The notes under the pieces were generated by a model, which saw only the letters and a program-made list of their open reading frames with translations, did not search any database and was not told the origin of the DNA. The position numbers were made by a program, and so were the translations under genes. This document shows positions 20,640-31,310 of a DNA stretch of 64,000 bases, one piece after another. The stretch comes from Aricia agestis (Eukaryota > Arthropoda > Insecta > Lepidoptera > Lycaenidae). The first letter of the stretch is position 1. Every line of letters begins with the position of its first letter. The stretch covers positions 1,876,501 through 1,940,500 of the forward strand of contig NC_056413.1 of NCBI RefSeq assembly GCF_905147365.1. The letters are read 5' to 3'.

Positions 20640-20840
20640 GTTTTTATAGCTTTCCTTGATAAATAGACTATCCAACACAAAAATAATTTGTAGTTCCTGA
20701 GATTACCGCGTTCAAATAAACAAACTTTTCAGTTTTAAAATACAGGTATATACTAGATGATGCCAGCAACTCCGTTGCGCCAAAATTCCTTTATGGCAAG
20801 GGAACCGTACATTTTTCCGGGATAAAATTATCCTATGGGA
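20640..20840 (-). mobile_element. Two abutting Helitron fragments
   Basis: 20640-20750 carries TTCCTGAGATTACCGCGTTC followed by AAATAAACAAAC, the 5'-proximal part of the tandem-unit Helitron family (compare 33530-33590). At 20753 a CTAG and GATGATGCCAGCAACTCCG start a fragment of the GCAAC/GTTGC family, which fades at about 20840. Confidence 0.65.
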
Positions 20841-21229
20841 CGCAAAGGATCTTCATTCCAAAAAAAAATTGCTAAATGTAACTTTAAAGAAGCAATTTCT
20901 GATAATAACGTAAAATTCGTTCCCATACATCACTAGAGCAAAAACATTTAAGCGATAGATAAAATGAGATTGGCATAAAATTGGACGATCAGAGTCATGA
21001 CTCAGCGGATTCCATTGATTTGTTTCTGTGGTCATTTCACGACACTTGCTCCCCACTTTGAAAAATTACCTCGGCCGAGGCCCGCCATCCATCATTTTCG
21101 GGGAAATTATCCTGCTTTAAATGTCAAACCGTGAATCTGTGGTTTTTTAATTCGTCCGAGATTTTACGGGTGTATTTTGGATGTGATCTTTTTTAGATTT
21201 GGAACAATTCTGTTTTGTAAAAAGAAACT
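20841..21229. other. Gene-free stretch
   Basis: No supported feature. Confidence 0.45.
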
Positions 21230-21390
21230 GCGGGGTTAAAATGGTCGCTTTGGAGAATCATAATAATTATGATTCATTTTTTTATCGGAAAATGGTCACT
21301 CTGCTTGCAATTTATAGTTTGACAGTTTTGGAAATTCATTTTCTGAATTGACTTAAGAGGAATTGCAAAATGTGACCATTTTAGCCCCGC
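21230..21390. mobile_element. MITE with GCGGGG-TAAAATGGTC ends, copy 1
   Basis: GCGGGGTTAAAATGGTC at the left and GACCATTTTAGCCCCGC at the right are inverted with one mismatch. An internal ATCATAATAATTATGAT palindrome is present. The copy at 34658-34855 has the same ends and interior in the opposite orientation. Confidence 0.85.
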
Positions 21391-21630
21391 TGATATTTTA
21401 GGGATTGATTAATTATTGCTTTGTATTGTTATAGAAATTGAATCATAGGTAGATAAAGGACCGTAATATCCTGTAATATACGTAAGGTATCACCGATCAT
21501 TGTAACAGTCATCTGTAATTACTGGGGTTAATTAATTAAATTATTTCCATTGTATTGATATAACCTGACGAAATACGGTAACCATTATGGTAACACAACA
21601 TAATTTCGGCATATCGTGTCGTCAATTCAG

Positions 21631-21782
21631 GGCTTGTACCACGAAACCGTTTAGAGACTCAAACAATCGAACGAGAATGCCGCATCCTACTCCAACAAAC
21701 GTGAAATGACGTTGTTAGAGCAGGACGCCGCATTCTTATCCGATTGTTTGAGTCTCAAACCGGTTTCGTAGTAGGTCTACGA
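21631..21782. mobile_element. Hairpin MITE with GAGACTCAAACAATCG arms
   Basis: The two halves are inverted over roughly 70 bases: ACGAAACCGTTTAGAGACTC on the left, GAGTCTCAAACCGGTTTCGT on the right. AACGTGAAATGACGTT lies at the centre. Ends are degenerate and no target duplication is certain. Confidence 0.8.
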
Positions 21783-21859
21783 ACTTCAGCTTTGCGAAAA
21801 TTCGGATTAGTATGCTTAGACACTAACCCGCAGGATGTATACGTATCATAATTATAATA

Positions 21860-22280
21860 GTACGGGAGCCTTAGAACAATTTATTTTTTATTACTATCAA
21901 GCTAATATTTTGTGGGAGCTTCATTTTGACAAGACGAATAACAATACTGTTTTATTTGTAGGATAATGATATTTTTAAATTACCTATATTATGACTATTA
22001 ATCTATCAATATACAAAAAATCAGCTTGTTAAGGTTCCGTTTTAAGGTTCAGTAGTCAACCAAGTTTTGTTGAATACAGAACCCTATAACCCTAACGGAC
22101 TGATTTTTTGTATATTGATAGATTAATAGTCATATAATTTAAGTCAAAGTATGAAATCCTTTCTATTTCTGTTAGATTTTTCGCAGATAAAAGGTTGTTC
22201 GTCTTATCAAAACGAAGCTACTCACAAAAATTTGCTTGATACTAATATAAAAAAATTCTTCTAGGGCTCCCGTAGGTACT
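21860..22280. mobile_element. Long foldback element
   Basis: Arms of about 165 bases (21860-22024 and 22100-22280) are inverted copies. The innermost 34 bases of each arm (21991-22024 and 22100-22133) are perfectly complementary; outer parts such as ACGGGAGCC/GGCTCCCGT and CAAGACGAATAAC/GTTGTTCGTCTTAT are diverged. The loop holds AAGGTTCCGTTTT and GAACCCTA. No protein is encoded. Confidence 0.85.
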
Positions 22281-22333
22281 ATAAAAGCTAGCCAACAGGC
22301 GCTGGACAGCAAAAATTATGCTTAAGTTTCATC

Positions 22334-22492
22334 GAGGAAATTGATTCCTAGGCAGTTGATATACCAACGTAATTTGGTCGGAACATGACAATTCAATGTT
22401 AATAATTGTGATCTATCGGCTGGGTTTGACATAACCCGATCGAATAACGTAGGTTCACGATCTGCCTATAAATCAACTTCTCCGATAGTACA
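22334..22492. mobile_element. Hairpin MITE, GAGAAGTTGATTCCTAG family, copy 2
   Basis: GAGGAAATTGATTCCTAGGC and, inverted, CCTATAAATCAACTTCTC are the ends; the arms continue with CAACGTAATTTGGTCGG and CCGATCGAATAACGTAGG. Best preserved of the three copies here. Confidence 0.75.
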
Positions 22493-23185
22493 AGATTAAC
22501 AGCAGATATTATTAATATGACTGCTGTCCATCCCCTGCTGCACAGCCATCGCAAAATCCTGCCGTTACCATGTCTTATCAATTTTACAATGCATTTACAC
22601 ACGTTAATAAAATACTGCAACTCAGGTTGCTCAAGCCTCTGTAATGGGGCGTAAAAATGTTTACCGAAGTGAATTGCACTAAATAATACCTTTACAAGCA
22701 TTAAGACTGTGTAGCGAGTCGCCGGGAATTTATACGCTATTAAACGAACCTGTTATGTCTTTGTAATGTCGACTTTTATACGTTGCGGACGCAATAGAAA
22801 CTTTATTGTAACATACATTCTTGTTTGAGGTAAGCCGTGATTGCATTTATTTAGTCAATCTGAGGGTACATTGAATAGAAACAGTTTATGATCACTTATT
22901 TACCATCACTAATTTATTCTAGTAAGTCTATATTTTTCCGAAGTTGAGGATGTATCCTGGTTAAACTAGGGCACTCTAGCAGCATGTGGTATTAAACGAC
23001 AAGAAGCGCGAAAAACGGGCCCCAAATACTAATATTCGCCTTCCGTCAGTCCGTCTGTCTGTCTAATAGACTGTATCGCAAGATGATGGCTAAGCAGCTT
23101 ATTTTCAAAAATTGTGTGGTTTCTGTTACCGCTACATCAACAAAATATACCAGATTCCAGAAATACAACTTATTACCAGGTTGCT
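22493..23185. other. Gene-free stretch
   Basis: No supported feature except a short CCGTCTGTCTGTC tract near 23050. Confidence 0.4.
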
Positions 23186-23874
23186 TAAGGTGCGTACTGA
23201 CCAACGTTATGAGGTGTAATGTTACTTGTAACACAGCGAGCATTCGTCCTCGTACCCGTAGTACCCACACGACGTACTGACTGCACAAATGCTCGCTGTA
23301 TAATATAGTCCGCACATGGACGTGGGAGAGCCATGCTTCGGCACAAATGGGCCGGCTCGACCGGAGAGATACCACGTCCTCACAGAAAACCGGCGTGAAA
23401 CAGCGCTTCCGCTGTGTTTCGCCGAGTAAGTGAGTTTACCGGAGGCCCAATTCCCTATATCCTCCCGTACCCTCCCCTATTCCCTCCCCTATTACCCCTT
23501 AGAAGGCCGGCAAGGCACCTACAGCTCTTCTGATGCTGCGAGTGTCCATGGGTGACGGCAGTTGCTTTCCATCAGGTGACCCGTTTGCTCGTTTGCCCCT
23601 TTATTCTCGTTTGCCCCCCTATTACTACTCCTCCTAATCGTTTAGTAAGTATATGTGTGCAAGCTTTCGCCAATGTTTGAGTATTATCGGTACACACTAA
23701 TTACCCATGAGTGCACGCTCACGCTACAATAAATAGACAAATTAAGAAAAAGCGTCACGGTCAAAGGGAAAAATGCTCACCCAAAAAGTGGTGGGGCGCG
23801 TCTTCGTGGATTGCACAGACTATAATAACTTATAAGTGACATTACACCTCGTAAAGTTAGTCAGTAACAACCGC
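23186..23874. mobile_element. MITE interrupted by a SINE
   Basis: The left end region TACTGACCAACGTTATGAGG is followed by TGTAATGTTACTTGTAA; the right end region CTTATAAGTGACATTACACC, then TCGTAAAGTTAGTCAGTA, is its imperfect inverse. An S1 SINE at 23321-23605 sits between. Internal CGAGCATT and AATGCTCGCTG suggest further symmetry. Confidence 0.6.
23321..23605 (+). mobile_element. SINE family S1
   Basis: Starts CGTGGGAGAGCCATGCTTCG and ends in the LINE-like tail GTGACCCGTTTGCTCGTTTG. The tail end is rearranged, with a second TCTCGTTTGCCCCCC after it. Confidence 0.8.
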
Positions 23875-23953
23875 CTTTCTAAATCCAGGACCAAGTCTAT
23901 TAAATATCAAGAACATATCGAAGCAATATGATCTAGATAACGCTGGTATAATA

Positions 23954-24428
23954 GGGATGATGACAAGGTCAAAGATGAGCGAATTTCATTAATAAAATAA
24001 AGAAATCACGGTAAAAAATAAGTGTCCCAAAATTTCCGCTTGATAGCATTTGTATTTTTTTTGTTATGCGCCTTCAAAGTTCGATATTCAAGTCGATTTT
24101 TTTTTCAATTAAATTTCTTAATATTTGTATACAATTCGATAACTTATGCAATTAAAAGCAACTTTTGTTATGAAACCACTTTCATAAACGCAATATTTAA
24201 TATACCTGTCGAATAAAGTTGTCTCCCGATGCGTACAAACTACGAAAGATTGACGTCATACTTTCGTAGCACTTTGTATGGAGCGTTTCGGGCAGGTCCT
24301 TTTTATGAGATATTTGAATTGTCATATCTTGGTGAATTTTTAAGCTATCAGAGTCATTCTTTCAACGATGTTTCTATTTTTTGAGTGTCTTTCAATTACC
24401 GATAAGAAAAAAAATTAGTCATCATGAC
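23954..24428 (+). mobile_element. MITE with TA target site, copy 2
   Basis: Same family and orientation as 224-699: GGGATGATGAC at the left and GTCATCATGAC at the right, with TA outside both (23952-23953 and 24429-24430). The central palindrome at 24240-24269 is imperfect here. Confidence 0.85.
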
Positions 24429-24819
24429 TATTACCGGGATATGTTTATTTCGTCCCTAACGGTAGGTTAATATCGATCCCCTGACGATCGCGCCTATTTC
24501 CGGTATCCAATTCGTGAACTAATATTTGACAGGCAATTCTAGTGTAGGAGCTAGTGGCTAAATAATGCATACGACGGTTTTGGTGACGGTAGACGGTTTC
24601 ACTGAAAAGGCGGGAAGTGGTTTTATACCGTCCAAAGTACTTTTGAAGTAAACAAAAGCGCTCTCTCTTCCTGTACTCTAATAATAACACAAGTCACAAA
24701 AACCCTAGAGGGTTCTAATTATTGATGCACAATAAAATGCCAACAAAATTTCAGTCTAATTCAGTGATTCATGAAGCAGTAGAATTTCATTTCTTCCATT
24801 ATTAGTGTGTAATGTGTCA
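24429..24819. other. Gene-free stretch
   Basis: No supported feature. Confidence 0.4.
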
Positions 24820-25103
24820 AGCTAGCGAACGGTCGTGCTCCACGTTACACACGCTGCAGATATTAATTAATTAATATTTCGCGAATCACGCGGCACATTG
24901 CCGCTGCACGTGACCATGGCACTCGTGGCCAACGAGTTGCTGGCGTTTATCCAGCACGCCATCGACACCATGGATGAGGTCAGCATCATGCAGATCTGCA
25001 AGTCTTCCTTCACCAGCGAGGAGATTTTCCAAGGGAAGCAGCTGCTGTATGAGACGCTCGGCCAGAGCGCGAACATGCCGTCGCGACGAAAAGACGGAAC
25101 CGA

Positions 25104-25198
25104 AAGAATAAGAATAAGAAAAAGAACATTTTTATTTTGTCACCACACAACACAATATTTAAAACACAATACATACTTAATATTGTGTGATGTCAAAA
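25104..25198 (-). mobile_element. Short LINE-tail insertion in ORF1
   Basis: On the minus strand it reads TGACATCACACAATATTA, then a TGTTGTGTGGTGACAAAAT stretch, AATAAAAATG, and TTCTTATTCTTATTC at the end. That is a polyA signal followed by a TTCTTA microsatellite tail, so I read it as the last ~95 bases of a LINE or SINE inserted backwards. 31085-31155 is a second copy. Confidence 0.65.
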
Positions 25199-25688
25199 GG
25201 TGAATAAAAGGAGCGTGCAGGACATCATCTCCCTGCTGAAGCAGACGGATCCGGATGAGGTACTGGCTTTTGTGGCTAAACAGCTGCATAAGCTGCCGCC
25301 CGTCACGCTGGACCACGTCGACGTCGTCAGCCTACTGAAGGACATCAGGTTCCTGAAGGAAGAGCTGGCCGGAGTTCGGGGTAGATTGCAGGCGTCGGAA
25401 TCTATCATCAGTGACCTACGTAGTGAATTATCACAATTGAAAAGTAATAATTCATTATGTGGGTCACCTGACGCTGCATACGTAACCCGACGCCGAGGCG
25501 CACAGGCGATCACGTTTAGCCCGTCAGCATATTTATCGGACGGGTCAACGAACACCGCCGCTGCCGCCCCCGCCCGCGTTCCCCTCCCGGTTGCACCGAC
25601 GCTGAGTCCACAGGCGACTCAGCATAACTACGCGACTGTTGCTGGTCGCCCCGCACCTTCCCTGCGGGCGAACAAAAATGGGGAGAAT

Positions 25689-25778
25689 GAGAGCCGTAAG
25701 GCTTCGGAGAGCCGTAAGTCCACGGAGAGCCGTAAGTCTGCGGATAGCCGCAAGGCTACCAAGAGCCGCAAGGCCAAG
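25689..25778 (+). repeat. Five in-frame 18-bp repeats encoding ESRKxx
   Basis: Five tandem units of GAGAGCCGTAAGNNNNCG type encode ESRKAS, ESRKST, ESRKSA, DSRKAT and KSRKAK in the broken ORF1. Such a basic linker would fit RNA binding. Confidence 0.9.
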
Positions 25779-26168
25779 TCTTCTCAACCTGGCAAGGACG
25801 AGAGCAGGGGGTGCCCGCCGCCCGCAACCATCGCGGCACCGCGCCCTATATACCTGAGCTGCGTCTGCGGAGCGAGGTCCCCGCGACGCCCCTGTACATA
25901 TCTCGCCTGCACTGGTCCATGAAGGTCGAGGACGTCGTCAACTACATCAGTAAGAAGACATCCCTTCACTTGAGGGTCGAACGTCTGCAGTCTCGCCACA
26001 AGGTCAACTTCAGTTCCTTTGTGGTAAGAGTACCGACGCATCTTCTGTCGACCTTTGAAGCGGAGGAATTCTGGCCGACTGATGTGGTCTACCGAAGGTT
26101 CCGGGGAAGACTCCGGAATGAAGCGCGCGTCACGTCGCCGGTAACGCGTGATAAAGTGTAGTTATTAA

Positions 26169-27042
26169 CCCCCGGTTTCTGAAAGGTCTGTAAAAACACT
26201 GATCAACTAACACTGCTGTTAATTTAGCATGGATTTCAAATCAGTTTGAGTTTCTGATACATTGATCAGCCGAAAATTAACTAATCTATGATAATTTTTA
26301 ATTTGACTAGCTATATATTTGTTTGTTTTCGTTCATTTCTTTACTATTAACTATCAAAAATGCAAATTAAATGTCAAAATAAGGAATTGCAGACTGTCAT
26401 TGCTTTTAAAAATGTTCTGGTAATTTCAAATCTGATACTTTTTGAAACATTGATCAGACGAAAATTAACTAATCTGTGATAATTTTGATTTGATATGCGA
26501 TTTGTTTATTTTCGTTCATTTGTCAGAATTCCGAATTTCAATTTTTCAGACTATATCGAATCCTAAGTTCTTCTTCATTATAGAAATAAATTGATTATAA
26601 TAATATACATTTTTTGCAAATAAAACGAGTACTGCAAATAAACAGTTTATTTGCATAATCGACGTATTTCTTACGAATTTTTATTAAAACTTCATAATAA
26701 ATGTGTTTACGAACCTTATAGTAACGTAGTTTCAAAGAGAAAATATAGATTCACATAAAAAATAAATTGAATTCACAAGTTAATTCACCCATAATTACCG
26801 ATTAGTTGACAAAGCTTTTGACAAACCTTTAATCTATGACTACGGCTTGACAAGCGTTTCGGAAACCCAAAATGGCGGTTGACATATCGTTCTCGAGTCA
26901 AATTGAACAGCTACCGTCATTTGACGCGCTGATCAAATTAAACTAACTAACCGTGCTTCTAGCAACCCAATTGTTACTTGACAAGAGATTTAACAGGCGA
27001 TTAGTTAATTTTAGTGTTGATCAGCCTTTCAGAAACCGGGTG
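26169..27042. mobile_element. MITE with TAA target duplication (PIF/Harbinger-like)
   Basis: Ends CCCCCGGTTTCTGAAAGG and CCTTTCAGAAACCGGGTG are inverted with one mismatch; TAA lies outside both (26166-26168 and 27043-27045). It is inserted a few bases after the ORF1 stop. Inside, a block of about 90 bases around ACATTGATCAG.CGAAAATTA is repeated (about 26260 and 26450). No transposase. Confidence 0.85.
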
Positions 27043-27454
27043 TAAGTGTATATAATTCATATGTATGTTTGTCATTAAGGTATATATTGTATGGGCCTAT
27101 GTAGCCTGCTATAAATAAATAAATAAATAAAAATTATGACATTAATTGCAAGTGGCATGCAAATACAATTAAATACGCAACAAAATTCACAACACAATGT
27201 ATATTTATCAAGTTTCTTTGGCCTACTTACTGATAAAATACCCGCTCTAGCGTCTCTAAACTCCTGAACATTAATTCTGCATACAAAATTGATTGTGTTT
27301 ACCTAGCAGTCTTGTTAGCTAGCTCTTAGTCTATGGTGTTGCAGGATTAACAAGGACCGGTGATAGAGAGCTTCCGGCTTACACGAAATTTATCTTCTAT
27401 AAGTGAATTCGCGACATTATGACTATGCTAAAACAAGAAAACATTAATATTTAA

Positions 27455-29087
27455 TACTGCAGTACACGCGTGGACTACCATGGTAGACCAGGGTCACTTT
27501 TTTCAGCGATATTTTTTCAGTAAAGCTCGCTAGAAACTTGTCATTTCAGGTAATCCTCGTTTGATAAATTTGACAAAACCTCAGTACCTCCTATAACCTG
27601 ATAGTCGATTGAAATTATAGATATTTAGCATAAAAAACGCTGGACTACCATAGTAGTCCGCGCGAGTATTGGTGTACTTAATTCAACCATGTATGTTTTT
27701 TTTAATTATTGATTTATAACGCTTTTATTATTTATGATTGTACATTTTATGCATTCATACTAAAATTAATTTGATTACAAACACTAAAATTCAATTTTTT
27801 GATAAGATATGGTGACCTGTAAGTATTGACGTCATAACCATATTATGACTAACCAGAAACATAGGAAATCTCACGAAATTGCAAAAATATAATTAAAAAT
27901 TCATAAATAATACATATTTAACTAGTGTAAAGTATTTAATTAATCAACAAATAAACTATTTTGTAGTTTTCACAATGAAAACTTACCGCCATCAGTGCCG
28001 GTTGTCTAATTTCCTCGTCAGGCTTTTGATGTGAATTTTGAAATGGAAAATTGTGATCTAAGTTGGCTGCTGTAACTAAATAAGCGATCAAGAGTAATAC
28101 AAGTGACAAATATTGACCAGTTTTGTAAACCCCAGTCTATGAGTGACACTTGTATGAAAATAAGCTAATACGGTGACTTCTGAAGTTTAGGGTCGTTTAT
28201 TCTTAGAAAAAAATAATCAAAATATAGAAATAATTGAGTTTATAAATAGAAGAAATAACTTATAAGTATTTTATGTAGCAAAAGTTAAGGATATTTTAAG
28301 AATCCAACATGATTTAGCCCCACCGATAAGACGTATGGGGCAATGTCAACGCTGCATATTAGCCCAAATTTGATCGCCAAGAAAGTGGTGATAGATTTGT
28401 CATTTCTGTTTTTTTTTTATGAAATAAGGGGGCAAACGAGCAAACGGGTCACCTGATGGAAAGCAACTTCCGTCGCCCATGGACACTCGCAGCATCAGAA
28501 GAGCTGCATGTGCGTTGCCGGCCTTTTAAGAGGCAATAGGGTAATAGGGGATGGTAGGGAAGGGAAGGGAATAGGGGAGGGTAGGAAAGGGAATAGGGTA
28601 GGGGATTGGGCCTCCGGTAAACTCACTCACTCGGCGTGAAACAGCGCAAGCGCTGTTTCACGCCGGTTTTCTGTGAGAACGTGGTATTTATCCGGTCGAG
28701 CCGGCCCATTCGTGCCGAAGCATGGCTCTCCCGCGTATATATTATATATTTTTACCTATAAGTAGGATCGAATCTTGAATAATATAAAACAAACAAAAGT
28801 CTAACTTATTTTAGTGTCACGTAAGGAATACACATGTTGTGATTTCATCAGTACCATTTTTGTCAAATTTTCATAGAAATTCACAAATTTGTTGATTTTT
28901 CAGTAATTTAATAATTAACTAAATAGTTTTTGATTATAGAAGTAAGTTAATTAATTATATTTTTGATTTTATTTGTCATTTTAATTAAATAAAAATTATT
29001 ATGAAAACAATTAAGATTTTTAGATGGCCTACCATGGTAGGCCACGCGAGTACTCGTGTAAAAGAAAGGGGCGCGTGTACTGCAGTG
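27455..29087. mobile_element. 1.6-kb element with TTAA target duplication and palindromic subterminal sites
   Basis: Ends TACTGCAGTACACGCG and CGCGTGTACTGCAGTG are inverted with one mismatch; TTAA flanks both (27451-27454 and 29088-29091). Palindromic motifs of the form ACTACCATGGTAG lie near both ends (27473, 27645, 29027), plausible transposase binding sites. An S1 SINE (28410-28736) is inserted. No transposase is encoded, so it is a non-autonomous piggyBac-type element by inference. Confidence 0.8.
28410..28736 (-). mobile_element. SINE family S1
   Basis: Minus-strand copy inside the TTAA element; LINE-like tail at left (GAAATAAGGGGGCAAACGAG), head at right ending CATGGCTCTCCCGCG. Confidence 0.85.
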
Positions 29088-29335
29088 TTAAACGCGTCAA
29101 TTTTGAATATTACTATCCTTAAATTCTTAGTCAGTCATAGCAAAATACACAAAATAACGAACAGCTAAATAACATTAGCCTCAGACCTACTGAGGGTAAT
29201 ATCTACATCTTACACGCACTTACACACACAGATGCATAAAACTACACTACTTTGGGTGATCTGCCGTGTGTCTACTTGCTGGGCAGCATCATAGTCACAC
29301 TCACGCCTACATGCGGATTTCATGACATCGGTATG

Positions 29336-29629
29336 TTTTTTTTTAAATTTAATAAGGGGGCAAACGAGCAAACGGGTCACCTGATGGAAAGCAACTTCCG
29401 TCGCCCATGGACACTTGCAGCTTTAGAAGGTGCGTTGCCGGCCTTTTAAGAGGGAATAGGGTAATAGGGGAGGGTAGGGAAGGGAAAAGGGTAGGGGATT
29501 GGGCCTCCGGTAAACTCACTCACTCGGCGAAACACAGCGCAAGCGCTGTTTCACGCCAGTTTTCTGTGAGCCCGTGGTATTTCTCCGGTCGAGCCGGCCC
29601 ATTCGTACCAAAGCATGGCTCTCCCACGT
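29336..29629 (-). mobile_element. SINE family S1
   Basis: Minus-strand copy with full head (right) and LINE-like tail (left); a small deletion near TTGCAGCTTTAGAAGG shortens the tail region. Confidence 0.85.
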
Positions 29630-30082
29630 CAAAAATGGGTATCAGTCTAATTTTGCCTTACTTTTTATTGGTTCTCGTTGCTTATGAAATGTGTACTAGA
29701 TCATACAAGGAACGAACACACATAAATATTGCTATCCTATCAGGGTACTGATGATGAAGGCTTAAATTCCCGAAATTCTTTTAAATAATGATCAATAATT
29801 AATTTCCATGACATTAATCATGGAGGGTTTGCTAATTGGCGAAGTTAGAGCGATGTTGGGCGAACAATGTCGGATCAGCGGTTCTCATTCGCTTTTATTC
29901 GAAAATAGAATTAGAGGTCTTTTTTAGGAATCATTTGCAAATCCAATTTGCGACCTAAACAGAATGGGGAAACTTGTGTGGTTTTGGAGGAAGTTTTGAA
30001 ATGCAATACAGCCATAGGTATATCAAGTAAGGGATAAAATGTGTGATTTATGGCATGGCCCTTTTTCAGCGCTGCTATTTCC
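29630..30082. other. Gene-free stretch
   Basis: No supported feature. Confidence 0.4.
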
Positions 30083-30197
30083 ATTTAGACCGCAACGCGA
30101 CGCGTAGATGCATTTCTTAATTTGTATGGATTTGACAGATTTGCATAGTGCAATTGAGATTTTGAAATGCATACTACGCGTCACGTTGCGATATAAA
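30083..30197. mobile_element. Small MITE with GACCGCAACGCGACGCG ends, copy 1
   Basis: GACCGCAACGCGACGCGTAG and, inverted, CTACGCGTCACGTTGCGA mark the ends around an ATGCATTT/AAATGCAT inner arm. A better preserved relative is at 53740-53886. Confidence 0.7.
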
Positions 30198-30238
30198 TTG
30201 ACCCTTGCAATTAAATCTACATATATGAAAAGCAAATA

Positions 30239-30313
30239 CTTGCCGAAGCATGACTCTAATAAAATAATAATTATTATTTTATTATTATTTTATTAGAGTC
30301 ATGCTTCGGCAAG
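30239..30313. repeat. 75-bp palindrome at the 5' end of a SINE
   Basis: Perfect 32-bp arms (30239-30270 and 30282-30313) around an 11-base AT loop. The right arm includes the SINE head CATGCTTCGGCAAG, so the left arm is an inverted extra copy of the SINE 5' end joined through an AT-rich spacer. Confidence 0.9.
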
Positions 30314-30612
30314 AATGGGCCGGCTCGACCGGAGAAATACCACGGGCTCACAGAAAACCGACGTGAAACAGCGCTTGCGCTGTGTTTCGCCGAGTGACTG
30401 AGTTTACCGGAGGCCCAATCCCCTACCCTTTTCCCTTCCCTACCCTCCCCTATTTCCTTCCCTACCCTCTCCTGTTCCCTTCCCTATTACCCTATTCCCT
30501 CTTAAAAGGCCGGCAACGCACCTGCAGCTCTTCTGATGCTGCGAGTGTCCATGGGCGACGGAAGTTGCTTTCCATCAGGTGACCTGTTTGCTCGTTTGCC
30601 CCCTTATTTTAT
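30296..30612 (+). mobile_element. SINE family S1
   Basis: Full plus-strand copy, head near 30298, CT-rich middle, tail CAGGTGACCTGTTTGCTCG and an A-rich end. Its 5' end is duplicated in inverse orientation just upstream. Confidence 0.85.
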
Positions 30613-30802
30613 AAAAAAAACATGCACCTATTATTTTTTGCTTGTTTACATGGAATAAGTTTAGAAAAGCACAGATGTAAATTGGATTTTTAGAAATTAC
30701 AAGGGGTACTTTGAATTGCTGAAAAATCCAACGAGTCTGCGCAAAGAAATTGCAGACAACTTAATAGAGTTGTATGCTTATATTTTTTATTTAAAACAAT
30801 AG

Positions 30803-30940
30803 CGACAAATCTTGTCAGACATAAGAAACACAGATAGCATTAACAACCGAAAAAGTACTCCCGTGTCGAAAGCGGCTTTGGCCGGGAGCCAGGGAACTTT
30901 CGAGAATCGGAAGGAGTTGTCGAGTTTTTTGGAGGACAGG
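30803..30940 (+). other. Possible orphan exon-like open frame (unrecognised)
   Basis: A 46-codon frame directly follows CAATAG and ends GACAGGTAAAAC, which would be an acceptor and a donor. The residues include TPVSKAALAGSQGTFENRKE and look protein-like and low in AT-type codons. I do not recognise the protein and see no partner exon; it may be a decayed coding piece of a mobile element. Confidence 0.25.
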
Positions 30941-31084
30941 TAAAACATTAAGTGATAAGTGCACCGGAATATCTTGGTACAGTCGCAAACATTTAATATA
31001 ATCAACATTCAAATAGTCAAATAAAATATTAAGAATGTTGAAAAATATTCGAAATCTGAATTTCATACATGCCGAATGCGAATA

Positions 31085-31155
31085 TAAGAACATTTTTATT
31101 TTGTCACCACACAACACAAAACACAATACATACATAATATTGTGTGATGTCAATA
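31085..31155 (-). mobile_element. LINE-tail fragment, second copy
   Basis: On the minus strand: TGACATCACACAATATTATG, then TGTTGTGTGGTGACAAAATA and AAAATGTTCTTATATT. It matches the insertion at 25104-25198 in the same orientation. Confidence 0.65.
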
Positions 31156-31176
31156 ATGTACTATTATCATCACCTT

Positions 31177-31310
31177 TATAAGTGTAAGTGTTCCACCGTG
31201 AGTTTTTCGCGTTAACTTTCTGCCACGTACAGAAAACTCTGGAACGAACTGTCGCCAGCAGTATTTCTTACCATTGCGATCTGCAAACCTTCGAGAAGTG
31301 AACTTTAATA
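31177..31310 (+). pseudogene. LINE ORF2 C-terminus remnant
   Basis: TTTTTCGCGTTAACTTTCTG followed by CAGAAAACTCTGGAACGAAC corresponds to the [16 protein letters not shown] segment at 20235-20295, with an added base and truncation near 31300. Confidence 0.7.

Larger units (their letters stand above)
24916..26161 (+). pseudogene. Broken LINE ORF1
   Basis: The reading starts at ATG 24916 (MALVANELLAFIQHAIDTMD), homologous to the ORF1 at 4520. It is broken by a roughly 95-base insertion near 25104-25198. It resumes in another frame with VQDIISLLKQTDPDE and KLPPVTLDHVDV, passes a Ser-Arg-Lys repeat, and shifts frame again between about 25820 and 25870. The last part, with TPLYISRLHW and FWPTDVVYRRFRGRL, is the RRM-like end and stops at 26159-26161. 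The codons are much more GC-rich than in the 4520 ORF1, so it derives from a different LINE family. It cannot make one protein. Confidence 0.85.
24820..27131 (+). mobile_element. ORF1-only non-LTR retroelement with two later insertions
   Basis: A GC-richer leader precedes a LINE-type ORF1. The ORF1 stop is followed, after a MITE (26169-27042), by a short 3' region ending in GGGCCTATGTAGCCTGC and an AATA-repeat tail. No endonuclease or reverse transcriptase is present, and the tail matches the 8734-8953 fragment, so both belong to a class of elements that carry ORF1 alone. Boundaries at the 5' end are approximate. Confidence 0.7.

Noticed and set aside
29407..29751. 114-codon frame (also similar frames at 4057 and 56869)
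   Set aside because: These are translations of S1 SINE copies, which have few stops in some frames.
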